DNA from: GCA-2725625 sp964574215
GTDB lineage: Bacteria; Pseudomonadota; Alphaproteobacteria; Rhodospirillales; UBA2165
DNA: 64,000 nt
Direction of reading: 5' to 3'
Assembly (NCBI GenBank): GCA_964574215.1
Contig: CAZNLR010000005.1
Coordinates: forward strand, 1-64,000
Below are positions 53,810-62,387 of the stretch, piece by piece; position 1 is the stretch's first letter; each line of letters starts with the position of its first letter. A model generated the notes under the pieces. It was not told the origin of the DNA. It did no database searches and worked only from the letters and a program-made list of their open reading frames with translations. Position numbers and translations under genes: made by a program.

Positions 53810-55305
53810 TATGTGCTTGCCTGTCGCGTCTCGAGCGGAGCGGCCAGGTAGCCTAAATCGGTCAACGAAAAACCGGCCCTCTTAAAAAGTGCGTTGGACG
53901 GTAAATTGTCCTTCATCACTTCACCCAATAACATGCCTTCCGGAATCAGCCGGCGGCCAAGTGATAGCGCAGCTTGTCCGACGCCCTGTCCGGTAAACTC
54001 CGGAGCGGTAACAATTGAGATTTCATACACTGGGATATTTTTCTCAATTTCTTGATCAAGCAGTTCCAAACGAAGTACGCCGACGGGGACACCGTTCCTG
54101 AGCACCATGTTGAAAAGGCAACGATAATCATCCAATTTCTTGTCTAGCCAAGAAAAATGATTTTTGGTTTCTATCAGCTGAGGGTTTCTAGAAAACTGGC
54201 GTGTTCCCGGTGAATTTTGCCATTCCAGCATCAGCTTTCCGTCATCTAAGCTGGCTGGTCGCAATGTAATTGCTTTTCCATTAGCATCAAATTCCGGCGC
54301 CAATTCCATTGCCACACGGTATGAGCCGCGACCGTCACAGATGCGATAAGCTGCTTTGCTCAGCGATTCCAATATTTCGGGTTGCTGTTTCAATTCTTGG
54401 AGTTGAGCGGCGAAATAAGAATCTGAGAGGGAGTCGGCAGCTCCTAAATAAAGAACCGCACCAGCCTCGGAGAGAGCTCTAGCCACTTGAATTTGATTGT
54501 CAGCAATATGGACCAAAATTGAGGGAACTCCGAGGCAGCATCTTTCCCATGAACTCGATCCCGCGGCACCGATAACTAAGTCGCAATGAACAAGATGATT
54601 CGCCATATCCGTTGAGTTAAAAATTACGGTTCCATCGGCCAATTTACTGGTAGTTGCCACAATTTGATCTTTAAAAGGCGAAGTATCAGTGGCGAGAACC
54701 AATACTGATAAATCCAGTCCCGAAACGCTAATACTCTGAACTATCTTCGCCGAGGCATTTATAGGATCTGTTAGCCCAAAACTAACCAGAATTTGTTTAA
54801 GGTCATGAGTACGCTTGGCAATGGTCGTCGGCCTGATTTTACTAAACTCGGAACGCAACAGGGCGTAGTTGGGTCCGAACAAATATCTGCAACGTAATGG
54901 CGCGAGATTTTTATAATCGTTCTCTGTCACACTCAAATTCGGGTTGATTAGCAAATCGCAATCATGCGGCCGATTCACCAAGTCGTCGATTACTAAGATA
55001 TTTTTTGCCCAAGGCCGACACGATTCCTCGAACTTCGAATCACGGTGGTAGTGGTCAACAATCAGCCAGTCTATGCCACTCGGCCATCGATTACGAAGAT
55101 CTGCTGCTTCATTTTTAGGATTATCCAAAACAAACAGATCGAGATCCGAGATATTTAGTGCCGAAATTGTTGGCACAGTTTCTGGCGAACAGGCTAGAGC
55201 GACAGACCATCCTTGACGAATTAAAACCTCTGCCAAGGCTAAACATCTCATGATATGACCGCCGCCGATATCCGGAGAGGCATCAGCTCGAATAACCGCA
55301 ATCAT
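53809..55305 (-). CDS. pseG: PseG-type UDP-sugar hydrolase fused to a GNAT domain
   Basis: About 498 residues. The N-terminal 330 residues match PseG, which removes UDP from the pseudaminic precursor: IRADASPDIGGGHIMRCLALAEVL, WLIVDHYHRDSKFE, FGPNYALLRSEF and GAAGSSSWERCCLGVPSI. The C-terminal about 150 residues form a GNAT domain (AITLRPASLDDGKLMLEWQNSPGTR, GQGVGQAALSLGRRLIPEG), so it may also do the PseH acetylation. A separate GNAT gene is at 58624, so one of the two may be redundant or have another substrate. I use the ATG at 55303-55305, as the longer frame overlaps pseC. Confidence 0.85.
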   Translation of the reverse strand: MIAVIRADASPDIGGGHIMRCLALAEVLIRQGWSVALACSPETVPTISALNISDLDLFVLDNPKNEAADLRNRWPSGIDWLIVDHYHRDSKFEESCRPWAKNILVIDDLVNRPHDCDLLINPNLSVTENDYKNLAPLRCRYLFGPNYALLRSEFSKIRPTTIAKRTHDLKQILVSFGLTDPINASAKIVQSISVSGLDLSVLVLATDTSPFKDQIVATTSKLADGTVIFNSTDMANHLVHCDLVIGAAGSSSWERCCLGVPSILVHIADNQIQVARALSEAGAVLYLGAADSLSDSYFAAQLQELKQQPEILESLSKAAYRICDGRGSYRVAMELAPEFDANGKAITLRPASLDDGKLMLEWQNSPGTRQFSRNPQLIETKNHFSWLDKKLDDYRCLFNMVLRNGVPVGVLRLELLDQEIEKNIPVYEISIVTAPEFTGQGVGQAALSLGRRLIPEGMLLGEVMKDNLPSNALFKRAGFSLTDLGYLAAPLETRQAST

Positions 55306-55336
55306 AATTTCACTAAGATCTGATATGTCTGAACAA

Positions 55337-56545
55337 TCAGGAAATGACTGCCTGAATTGCGTCAACCACTCTGACGACTTCATCATCGGTCATACCTGGG
55401 AATATCGGAAGCGACAGCGTGGCGGCGTAATATACTTCGGCACCGGGTAGGTCCTGGTCGCCGTATCGATTTTGGTAGTAGGGCTGCGATGACACGGGAA
55501 TATAGTGAACTTGGGTGCCAATTTCCCGATCTCGAAGCGCCGTCATCATTTCTGACCGGGCAATGCCTATAGCTTCAAAATCGATCAGCACCGGATAGAG
55601 ATGCCACCCAACGGAGCAACCTGAAATTCTTTTGATCGGCTGCACATGCGGCTGTACATCTTTCAAGAGCTGATCATAGCGGGTGGCAATGCCTTGTCGC
55701 GCTTCGATAAATTTTTCGAGTTTCTGCAACTGAGAATTGCCGAGAGCTGCATTGATATCACTGAGCCGGTAGTTAAAGCCGAGCTCACTCATTTCATGGT
55801 ACCAGGGATTTGCCGCACCATCCTGATCGAATGCCATTTGACCGTTTTGAAAATCCTCGGCCGCTCGAACCATGCCGTGATTTCGAAACAACCGAAGCCT
55901 TTGAGCCAATTTTTCGTTCCGCGTCGAGACCGCACCACCTTCGCCACAGGCAATAGTCTTTACAGGATGGAAAGAAAATACCGCCATATCCGCATGGGCG
56001 CAGGCGCCGATGGGGATAGGATCATCATCATTTTTACCCGGGTAAAATGTTCCCAAAGCGTGGCAGGCGTCCTCAACTACCGAAAGACCGGCCCGTCTCG
56101 CAAGGGCGGCAATTCCTATTGGGTCTGCCGGTTGTCCAGCTAGGTGAACCGGAAACACGGCCCGTATATTCTTGTCGCTATTTTTATCCAACGCCTTTTG
56201 CAACGTGTCACCGGTCATTAATCCAGTGTCAGGGTCGACGTCGCAAAAAATTACATCGGCGCCGGTGTAACGGACGGCATTGGCCGTAGCTACAAAGGTA
56301 ATTGAAGGAACCACCACCCAATCCCCGGGTTCAAGTCCGAGCGCCAAAGCCGCTAGGTGTAGCGCTGCCGTTCCGCTTGAACAGGAAACGATGGCCGCAT
56401 CGTCCATCCGCCGTGACAAGGACATTTCGAAGGCTTCGACGATAGGACCGGTTGTCAAATAATCCGAACGGAGTACATCAACAACAGCGATGACGTCGCT
56501 CTCATAGATCGTCTGTCGGCCATAAGGAAGGAAGGAGGACGTCAT
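55337..56545 (-). CDS. pseC: PseC-type UDP-4-amino-sugar aminotransferase
   Basis: 402 residues. PLP-dependent aminotransferase of the DegT fold that forms the 4-amino group of the pseudaminic precursor. It has LPYGRQTIYESDVIAVVDVL, SCSSGTAALHLAAL, PSITFVATANAVRYTGADVIFCDVDPDTG, VEDACHALG, and the lysine box FSFHPVKTIACGEGGAVST, then LRLFRNHGM. These are the PseC family features. It overlaps the class III aminotransferase stop by 4 nt and is followed by pseG. The start is ATG. Confidence 0.9.
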   Translation of the reverse strand: MTSSFLPYGRQTIYESDVIAVVDVLRSDYLTTGPIVEAFEMSLSRRMDDAAIVSCSSGTAALHLAALALGLEPGDWVVVPSITFVATANAVRYTGADVIFCDVDPDTGLMTGDTLQKALDKNSDKNIRAVFPVHLAGQPADPIGIAALARRAGLSVVEDACHALGTFYPGKNDDDPIPIGACAHADMAVFSFHPVKTIACGEGGAVSTRNEKLAQRLRLFRNHGMVRAAEDFQNGQMAFDQDGAANPWYHEMSELGFNYRLSDINAALGNSQLQKLEKFIEARQGIATRYDQLLKDVQPHVQPIKRISGCSVGWHLYPVLIDFEAIGIARSEMMTALRDREIGTQVHYIPVSSQPYYQNRYGDQDLPGAEVYYAATLSLPIFPGMTDDEVVRVVDAIQAVIS

Positions 56546-57870
56546 TTTGATTGGCTACGAATTTGAAATAACGGGACCAGGGGATCGCACCGGAGTTCTT
56601 TCACCAGTGTTTGATCTGCGACGGCTGTACTAATCAGCGGCAGAACGGCGTCGTAAACGGTAAACAATTCTTCGACATCATCCAGGGTGTGGGCGTAGCT
56701 CATATTGTGAGTGCCAAGCGTCAGAACGCCGCGGGCGAAAAATTCTTGCAGCAGTAATGTCCGAATGTCCCAACTTGAATACTCGTCGGTATCGAGAATA
56801 CTGAGAATTGACCAAGATGGATGACCTGAAATCTTGAAAATATGTTCGACTTTGTGGTCGGCGATACGTCGCTGCAATCCGTCAACCAAGAAGGCTCCCA
56901 CTTCGCCGAGCGTCTCGGTCACCGGTTCCTGCGCAACTTTATTCAGGGCGGCGGCTGCAGCGGCCAGAGACAACGCTTCGCTGCCCATGGTGAAGGAAAA
57001 AAACACGTCCTCCATCAGGGCCATAATGTCCGAACGCCCGGCTATTGCTGACAAAGGGTATCCGTTGGCGAGGCCTTTGCCAAAGGTCGCCAGGTCCGGG
57101 GTGACGCCGAATAATTCCTGAGCCCCCCCTTTTGCGAAGCGGAAACCTGTAATCATTTCATCTAGTATAAATACGGCGCCGTGTTCTCGGCAAAGGTCCT
57201 GAACGCCTTCCAGGAAACCTGGTTCCGGTTCAGTAACATTCATCGGTTCCATAATGACGCCGGCGAATTCACCCGGCCATTCGCGAAACAATGCGGCGAG
57301 GGATTCCAGATCGTTATAGGTGAAAGTGTGGGTGAGGTCGCGTACCGCCTGAGGTACGCCAAGATTGCGCGAAGTTGATCCAATAAACCAATCCTGCCAA
57401 CCATGATATCCGCAAGCGGCGATATGGTCGCGACCGGTAAAGGCCCGCGCCAATCGGACGGCGCCGGAGGTGGCGTCAGACCCGTTTTTCCCGAACCGAA
57501 CCTTTTCGGCGCAGGGGACCATCTCGCAGAGTTTTTCGGCAACAATGATTTCAATTTCATGGGGAAGAGTGAACGACGCCCCGTTTTCCACTTGCGCCTG
57601 TACGGCAGCATCTACGTCCGGGTCCTTATAGCCAAGCGACACCGCGCATAAGGCATTTACGAAATCCAAATACTCGCTCCCGTCGACATCCCAAAGACGA
57701 CTTCCTTCGGCTCGCGAAGCGTAAAATGGCGCTGCTCCTCGCGGGAGTTGAGTTATACTCTTGGAAAAAGTTTGAGTGCCCAGCGGGATATGCTTAAGCG
57801 CCCTATCCAGCATCTCCTCAGAACGGGCGAAAGGATGGTTTCTCAAATTTGAATTATTCATTTGCGTCAA
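56542..57870 (-). CDS. Class III aminotransferase, glutamate-1-semialdehyde-aminomutase-like
   Basis: 442 residues. Signatures: GTQTFSKSITQLPRGAAPFYASRAEGSRLWDVDG, VRFGKNGSDATSGAVRLARAFTGRD, ILDEMITGFRFAKGGAQ and the PLP lysine box ATFGKGLANGYPLSAIAG. It is related to HemL, but in the pse block it probably aminates a sugar or a small precursor. Such a gene next to spsF and an aldo/keto reductase is common in nonulosonic acid clusters of alphaproteobacteria, with a role not firmly established. It overlaps the SpsF-type gene by 17 nt and pseC by 4 nt. Confidence 0.85.
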   Translation of the reverse strand: MTQMNNSNLRNHPFARSEEMLDRALKHIPLGTQTFSKSITQLPRGAAPFYASRAEGSRLWDVDGSEYLDFVNALCAVSLGYKDPDVDAAVQAQVENGASFTLPHEIEIIVAEKLCEMVPCAEKVRFGKNGSDATSGAVRLARAFTGRDHIAACGYHGWQDWFIGSTSRNLGVPQAVRDLTHTFTYNDLESLAALFREWPGEFAGVIMEPMNVTEPEPGFLEGVQDLCREHGAVFILDEMITGFRFAKGGAQELFGVTPDLATFGKGLANGYPLSAIAGRSDIMALMEDVFFSFTMGSEALSLAAAAAALNKVAQEPVTETLGEVGAFLVDGLQRRIADHKVEHIFKISGHPSWSILSILDTDEYSSWDIRTLLLQEFFARGVLTLGTHNMSYAHTLDDVEELFTVYDAVLPLISTAVADQTLVKELRCDPLVPLFQIRSQSK

Positions 57871-58627
57871 AGTATTGCAGGTCCTTTTGTTCTGATTGCC
57901 GCAGGCCTTCGTTACGTTCGAATTTTTTATTAAGGCCCATCAATTCCGGAGTCTCGTGAAGTAAATTCATAACATCGTCCAGCCCGAATGTGGGGTTGTG
58001 CGGATAAAGATAATGGTAGATTTTGCATACCAACTCGAAATCTTCCGGCTCATCGACCGTCAATCTGATTGAAGAAAGGTCCTCGGTCTGGGTAACACTG
58101 CCAAGGTTAAATCGTTCTGGATGTTTATAAATGAACGAGGTGACATGTTCTCGTTCAGATGGTGCCGTTGCCTCTTCGTGGGCCTCGGCCAGGCATCGGA
58201 AACGCATCACCTCAACATCCATTCCATCTGGCCAGGTTGGCGCCAAAACATTGCTGGTGTAGTCGTGCCCGTTTTCCAGATGAAAGCTCACAACCCGGTC
58301 GATAATATCAGGGTCAATCAGCGGGCAGTCGCCAGTTATCCGAACGACATGCTCGGGCGAATATTTTTCTGCGCAGCGGTAAAAGCGGTCCAATACATCA
58401 TCCAGAGAGCCCCGATAGCAATCAATGCCGATCTCGCGACACATATCTTCAATGGCATTATCCTCATTGTGATTGCTGGTGGCGACGACCAGATTTTCCA
58501 ATGATTTGACTCGAATCATTCTTTCTATCTGCCTTGCCAACATTGGACTTCCCATGACATCCATCAATACTTTGTTGGGCAGTCTAGAAGAGGAAACCCT
58601 GGCCTGGATAATTGAAACTATGTTCAC
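57854..58627 (-). CDS. SpsF/PseF-type nucleotidyltransferase
   Basis: 257 residues. The start IVSIIQARVSSSRLPNKVLMDVMGSPML, then LVVATSNHNEDNA, CYRGSLDDVLDRF and RITGDCPLIDP, matches SpsF-type cytidylyl-like transferases. In pseudaminic acid pathways this type (often labelled SpsF or PseF) is thought to activate the sugar acid with CTP. It may therefore pair with PseI at 52757. The N-terminal ATG overlaps the GNAT stop by 4 nt. Confidence 0.85.
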   Translation of the reverse strand: MNIVSIIQARVSSSRLPNKVLMDVMGSPMLARQIERMIRVKSLENLVVATSNHNEDNAIEDMCREIGIDCYRGSLDDVLDRFYRCAEKYSPEHVVRITGDCPLIDPDIIDRVVSFHLENGHDYTSNVLAPTWPDGMDVEVMRFRCLAEAHEEATAPSEREHVTSFIYKHPERFNLGSVTQTEDLSSIRLTVDEPEDFELVCKIYHYLYPHNPTFGLDDVMNLLHETPELMGLNKKFERNEGLRQSEQKDLQYFDANE

Positions 58628-59202
58628 GATTTGGACTCTTTAGATTGCAACCGACCAAGTAGTAGGACGTCAACGCGGCCGTCTACACTTATGCAGTGCT
58701 CCTTCAAAATACCTTCTATTGTGAAACCAGCTTTCTCGAAGGCGCGGGTGGAATTCTGGTTAAGCACATAAATACCCGCCGTCAATTTGTGAAGTCCGAT
58801 GGTGTTAAAAGCGTATCCGGCAAGTAAATCTATGGCTTCACTCGCGTAACCATGCCCCCAACTTTTTTTATCACCGATAATTATGCCGATATCCGCTGTG
58901 CTGTGTTGGCTACTTATGTTGCCAAGCTTAATGTTGCCGATATGCTGTCCATCATTTTTTTTTACAATGGCAAGAAATAGATTATTTGGAGAGGCGTTAA
59001 TCGTTTCAATATAGTCGCGTATACTAGACGGCGTATGGCGAACGTAGCGACTTTCCGTGTGGCGGACGACCTCGGGATCATTCATCCACCCGGCATAGGT
59101 TTCTCCGGCATCTTCAATGCTAATATTTCGAAGACGTAACCTTGGACCTTCGATTTCACACGATGGCGCAAAAATTTCACCTGCTTTGTTGGATGCGTTC
59201 AT
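58624..59202 (-). CDS. GNAT acetyltransferase, PseH-like
   Basis: 192 residues of the RimJ/RimL GNAT type: LRLRNISIEDAGETYAGWMNDPEVVRHTESRY at the start, IGNIKLGNISSQHSTADIGIIIGDKKSWGHGYASEAI as the acetyl-CoA site, then AGIYVLNQNSTRAFEKAGFTIEGIL. In this position it likely is the N-acetyltransferase (PseH) acting on the UDP-4-amino sugar made by PseC. The GNAT domain fused to PseG may do this instead. The stop overlaps the SpsF-type start. Confidence 0.82.
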   Translation of the reverse strand: MNASNKAGEIFAPSCEIEGPRLRLRNISIEDAGETYAGWMNDPEVVRHTESRYVRHTPSSIRDYIETINASPNNLFLAIVKKNDGQHIGNIKLGNISSQHSTADIGIIIGDKKSWGHGYASEAIDLLAGYAFNTIGLHKLTAGIYVLNQNSTRAFEKAGFTIEGILKEHCISVDGRVDVLLLGRLQSKESKS

Positions 59203-59212
59203 CGGTTCCCAT

Positions 59213-60100
59213 TCAATGCCAGGTACTGGGATTTATAATTTTCGGATTTTCGGTTCGTAACGCTTTTGCTTCGAAGACGAAATCTTCGTTTGCCTGAATC
59301 ATACGGACCGCCTCCATGTTTTCCTCGATCTGTTCTGTGGTTTCGCATCCCATCACAATCGATGCGTTGGGGGCCGAATTTAAGGCAAAAACAAGCGCGG
59401 CTTTCTGAGGATGAATTGCATGGCGTTGGCAAAGCTCCTGCCAATTTTTAAGTGCCGTTGACGCTACCACCGTTTCTGGAGGTAAAGCGCCGGGTTCCAT
59501 CAGTAACAATCCCTGAAGGAATATACTTCGCAAAAAAACCCTTTTTTTCTTTCTTTCAGCTTCTGCCAATAGGTTCTGTGTTAACAGCCGTTGGTCAAAG
59601 ACATTAAATGGAGCTTGAATCCAAGTTATTTCAGGATGTTCCAGCGCCTGCAAAAATTCATTTGGATGATAAACCGATATTCCCAAGCAACCAATCTCAC
59701 CTTGTTCTTTCATTTCGATTAGAGCTTGTCCCAGAGTGCTATCCCAATGAGTAAGTTGCGTAGCGTTGTGAAGCATCATGCCTGCTGGCACATGTCCGAG
59801 CCGTTTTTTACTCTGTCGAACAGCAGTCCGTATGGCATCAGCTGAATTGAAATCAACGTCGGGGTCAAGTTTGCTAATTACTTCGAAGTGACATTCGGGA
59901 TGGGTATTGAGAAAGTTTCCGATCGTGGTCTCGCTCACGCCATATGCCTGAGCGGTATCGAGTGTGCGGATACCGTATTTCCAAGCGCTCATCAGGATAC
60001 TTTTTGCAGTTTCCTGATCGGGTTGGCCGCGACGATTTGCAATACCGTAAGGCATTCCCAACTGAGCCGTTCCTAAAACCAGTCGATCGGTTTTAATCAC
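59213..60100 (-). CDS. Aldo/keto reductase family protein
   Basis: 295 residues. It opens LVLGTAQLGMPYGIANRRGQ with DTAQAYGVSETTIG, which supplies the Asp and Tyr of the catalytic tetrad, then VISKLDP (Lys) and MLHNATQ (His). It reduces a carbonyl with NADPH. Similar enzymes sit next to spsF-like and GSA-aminomutase-like genes in surface-sugar clusters, where they are thought to work on the same sugar. The GTG start is 6 nt after the pseB stop. Confidence 0.85.
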   Translation of the reverse strand: MIKTDRLVLGTAQLGMPYGIANRRGQPDQETAKSILMSAWKYGIRTLDTAQAYGVSETTIGNFLNTHPECHFEVISKLDPDVDFNSADAIRTAVRQSKKRLGHVPAGMMLHNATQLTHWDSTLGQALIEMKEQGEIGCLGISVYHPNEFLQALEHPEITWIQAPFNVFDQRLLTQNLLAEAERKKKRVFLRSIFLQGLLLMEPGALPPETVVASTALKNWQELCQRHAIHPQKAALVFALNSAPNASIVMGCETTEQIEENMEAVRMIQANEDFVFEAKALRTENPKIINPSTWH

Positions 60101-60106
60101 TTGTAA

Positions 60107-61096
60107 CTAAACCTCTTCGAGCATTTCTTTCAGGCCGTCGGTATCCAGCCAATCCGTATTAGTGTCGCTCGTATACCGAAAATCTTCCGCTACCGGCTCA
60201 GCGCCGGGTAACAAATTTTTCTCCCTCGACCAACTTTGGAATGCCGGCTGTATTACATAACGGTCACCGGCGTCGAATGTCGTTCGCGCGTCGTCCTCGG
60301 TAATCATGACCTCGTGTAACTTTTCGCCTGGCCGTATACCGACAACTTCGGTAGGTAGCTCCGGGGCCAGGCACTTAGCCAAGTCGATAATAGTCATACT
60401 TGGTATTTTGGGAATGAATATTTCGCCGCCTTTCATAAGTTCAATTGACGACAGGACGAACTCCACACTTTGGCTCAAGGTAATCCAAAATCGAGTCATT
60501 CGAGAATCGGTAATCGGTAACGACGTGGCACCATTGTCAATGAGATTTTGAAAAAACGGAACAACGCTGCCACGGGATCCAACAACATTACCGTACCTGA
60601 CGATCGAAAATACCGGCCCTTCCGGCGGGCTCAAATGATTGGCGGCAACGAAAATTTTGTCCGACGCCAACTTACTGGCCCCGTACAGGTTTATCGGACT
60701 CGCCGCCTTGTCGGTTGAAAGGGCGATGACTTTTTTTACGCCGGCCCGGATGGATGCATTGACGACGTTTTCAGCGCCGAGGACATTGGTATGAATGCAT
60801 TCAAACGGATTGTACTCGGCAGCTGGAACCTGTTTAAGCGCTGCGGCGTGAATGACATAATCGATATTGCGCAGGGCCATTTCCAGACGATTGGAATCTC
60901 GAACATCACCGATGAAATATCTGATCGACGGATGTTCGACAGCGGAAAACTCCTGCTGCATATTGAATTGTTTCAACTCGTCCCGGCTATATACGACCAG
61001 GCGCTTCGGTTTGTAGCGTTCAAGAACCAACTTAATAAACCGTTGTCCGAAAGAACCTGTTCCGCCGGTGATAAGTATACTTTTTCCGTTCAGCAC
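60107..61096 (-). CDS. pseB: UDP-N-acetylglucosamine 4,6-dehydratase (inverting), PseB
   Basis: 329 residues. First enzyme of the pseudaminic acid pathway: converts UDP-GlcNAc to the UDP-4-keto-6-deoxy-L-altrose form. It has SILITGGTGSFGQRFIKLVL, VVYSRDELKQFNMQQEF, FIGDVRDSNRL, ALKQVPAAEYNPFECIHTNVLGA, STDKAASPINLYGASKLASDKIF and RYGNVVGSRGSVVPFF. All are typical of PseB/FlaA1. The start is GTG. It is the first gene after the ops element, with its start about 44 nt downstream of that site. Confidence 0.93.
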   Translation of the reverse strand: MLNGKSILITGGTGSFGQRFIKLVLERYKPKRLVVYSRDELKQFNMQQEFSAVEHPSIRYFIGDVRDSNRLEMALRNIDYVIHAAALKQVPAAEYNPFECIHTNVLGAENVVNASIRAGVKKVIALSTDKAASPINLYGASKLASDKIFVAANHLSPPEGPVFSIVRYGNVVGSRGSVVPFFQNLIDNGATSLPITDSRMTRFWITLSQSVEFVLSSIELMKGGEIFIPKIPSMTIIDLAKCLAPELPTEVVGIRPGEKLHEVMITEDDARTTFDAGDRYVIQPAFQSWSREKNLLPGAEPVAEDFRYTSDTNTDWLDTDGLKEMLEEV

Positions 61097-61139
61097 AATT
61101 TATGTCCGTTCAGTTGATAATGTTCTGTCGTGATTTTCT

Positions 61140-61150
61140 CACGCTACCGC
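61140..61150 (-). promoter_or_regulatory. RfaH ops-like element
   Basis: On the minus strand this reads GCGGTAGCGTG, an exact match to the core of the ops element (GGCGGTAGCGTG-type) that recruits RfaH to paused RNA polymerase. It lies in the untranslated gap between the RfaH-like gene and pseB, on the correct strand. A GC-rich hairpin (61152-61176) ends 1 nt before it. RfaH loads here and then prevents termination over long operons. The match is seen directly; function is inferred from the RfaH-like gene next to it. Confidence 0.75.
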
Positions 61151-61151
61151 A

Positions 61152-61176
61152 GTCCGGGTGAATCAACCCACCGGAC
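61152..61176 (-). promoter_or_regulatory. Hairpin directly upstream of ops
   Basis: GTCCGG and CCGGAC form a perfect 6-bp stem with a 13-nt loop, 1 nt before the ops-like sequence. No run of T follows, so it is not a typical intrinsic terminator. It may help polymerase pause at ops so that the antiterminator can load, or be a site for another factor. Confidence 0.45.
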
Positions 61177-61205
61177 TATTCAACTCAGATCTCCCTGGAT
61201 ATCCG

Positions 61206-61703
61206 TTACGCGGCGGCTATGTTTTCCAAGGACATTTTAACTTTCGTTTGGCGACCCATCAGATCAAGAGACAAAGTCACCCGACCTCGATCGTCCAAAT
61301 CCTCAAAGAGACCGATTAATTCGCTGAATGCGCCTTCCAGGATTTCTATTTTATCGCCCCGTTTAAAATCCTGATTGCTGCCAAAAGAAATGAAACCCTT
61401 TTCATCCTCTAATGCTTTTAGCGATTCTATTATCGGTTTCGGCACGGATATTGGCTGATTGCCGAAACATATAAGATGAGATACTCCGATTGTCGATCGG
61501 ATCGGAATCCACCCCTTTTTTTCGGCGTTAAATCCGACAAAAAGATAGCGGGGAAACAGGGGTGATGAAACCCAATCGACACGCCGGGCATGCCGGCGCT
61601 TTTTCAAAATGCGCGGCAGATAGACCTCAAAGCCCTGGCGTTTTAGATGATAAGCGGCTTTGGTTTCCGCTTGTGCATGGGAGTAGACCGCGTACCACTT
61701 CAT
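61206..61703 (-). CDS. RfaH/NusG-family transcription antiterminator
   Basis: 165 residues. The NGN domain starts KWYAVYSHAQAETKAAYHLKRQGFEVYLP and has PLFPRYLFVGFN and RSTIGVSHLICFG, which are typical of specialised NusG paralogues of the RfaH type, including the basic linker region. A KOW domain ends the protein (KRGDKIEILEGAFSELIGLFEDL). Such proteins bind RNA polymerase at ops sites and let it read through long polysaccharide operons. The ATG overlaps the regulator stop by 4 nt. An ops-like site lies just downstream of this gene. Confidence 0.88.
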   Translation of the reverse strand: MKWYAVYSHAQAETKAAYHLKRQGFEVYLPRILKKRRHARRVDWVSSPLFPRYLFVGFNAEKKGWIPIRSTIGVSHLICFGNQPISVPKPIIESLKALEDEKGFISFGSNQDFKRGDKIEILEGAFSELIGLFEDLDDRGRVTLSLDLMGRQTKVKMSLENIAAA

Positions 61704-62326
61704 TTCTCCGCACCGCCTTTAATTATTCCGAGTGGTGAAACGTTCAAGATCGCCGGCACCAGAACCCGCTCAGCAGGGAGTACTTCAACCATTTTCTCAT
61801 AGCTCGATTGAGGGTCGCCTAGATCGGTAATAATCATGGCGTCAAATTTGGCCAGCTCGGAAAACAGGTGAACTATTGAAGTCCCGTTGTAGTCGCTCAA
61901 GGAAGATGAATGATCGACGATGCCGACTATTTCAACTTCGTAGTTCGCCGAGCAAAGGACAGTAATTTCAGTTACATCCGTAAGGCCGTGCAGGGCGATC
62001 CGGTTCCATTCCAGTTCGACGCATTTTTCGAGGATATCAGCACACTGTTTGCGCGCCAGTCGAAAAAATTGAAATCCTTGAGACAAATACTCTGTAGTGA
62101 GCCTGGTTTTTTCGGCAAAGCCCTGTGGCGTTAAATAGTACGCGTAGCGATTGGCTGGCGCCTGCTGTACTTTGATCAAACCTTTTTTGACACACCGTTT
62201 CAAATATGAATTGGTCAGACCAAGTGCGACGCCCAAATCCTTAGCGACAGAACGTTGCGTTACATTTGAATTGTCATGTACTGCATTAAGCAGTCCCAGG
62301 GTAATTTCCCGCTCCTCACCACTCAC
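61700..62326 (-). CDS. Winged-helix regulator with C-terminal Rossmann-like domain
   Basis: 208 residues. The N-terminal about 75 residues form a MarR-like winged helix (TQRSVAKDLGVALGLTNSYLKRCVKKGLIKVQ), as in EPS-associated regulators. The remaining about 110 residues are a Rossmann-like module with ITVLCSANYEVEIVGIVDHSSS and FDAMIITDLGDP, like PglD_N or CoA-binding folds, and may sense a nucleotide sugar. The GTG start has GGAG 7 nt upstream. It is cotranscribed with the RfaH-like gene. Two palindromes in its upstream region are candidate self-operators. Confidence 0.75.
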   Translation of the reverse strand: MSGEEREITLGLLNAVHDNSNVTQRSVAKDLGVALGLTNSYLKRCVKKGLIKVQQAPANRYAYYLTPQGFAEKTRLTTEYLSQGFQFFRLARKQCADILEKCVELEWNRIALHGLTDVTEITVLCSANYEVEIVGIVDHSSSLSDYNGTSIVHLFSELAKFDAMIITDLGDPQSSYEKMVEVLPAERVLVPAILNVSPLGIIKGGAEK

Positions 62327-62368
62327 GATGAATCTCCATCAGAATCGTCTGGTTTCTGCGAAAAAATA

Positions 62369-62387
62369 GTGTTCATGGCGCGAACAC
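62369..62387. promoter_or_regulatory. 19-bp palindrome, candidate operator 1
   Basis: GTGTTCATGGCGCGAACAC: perfect 6-bp arms GTGTTC and GAACAC around a 7-base centre. It lies about 45 bases upstream of the regulator start and shares the GTTCATG half-site with the second palindrome 23 bases away. It probably binds a dimeric regulator, most simply the winged-helix protein itself. Confidence 0.6.

Noticed and set aside
55646..56143. Plus-strand frame of 165 codons opposite pseC
   Set aside because: Antisense to a clear PseC gene; no motif.
61152..61176. Hairpin as a rho-independent terminator after the RfaH-like gene
   Set aside because: No T run follows, and the ops core is immediately downstream; a pause role is more likely.
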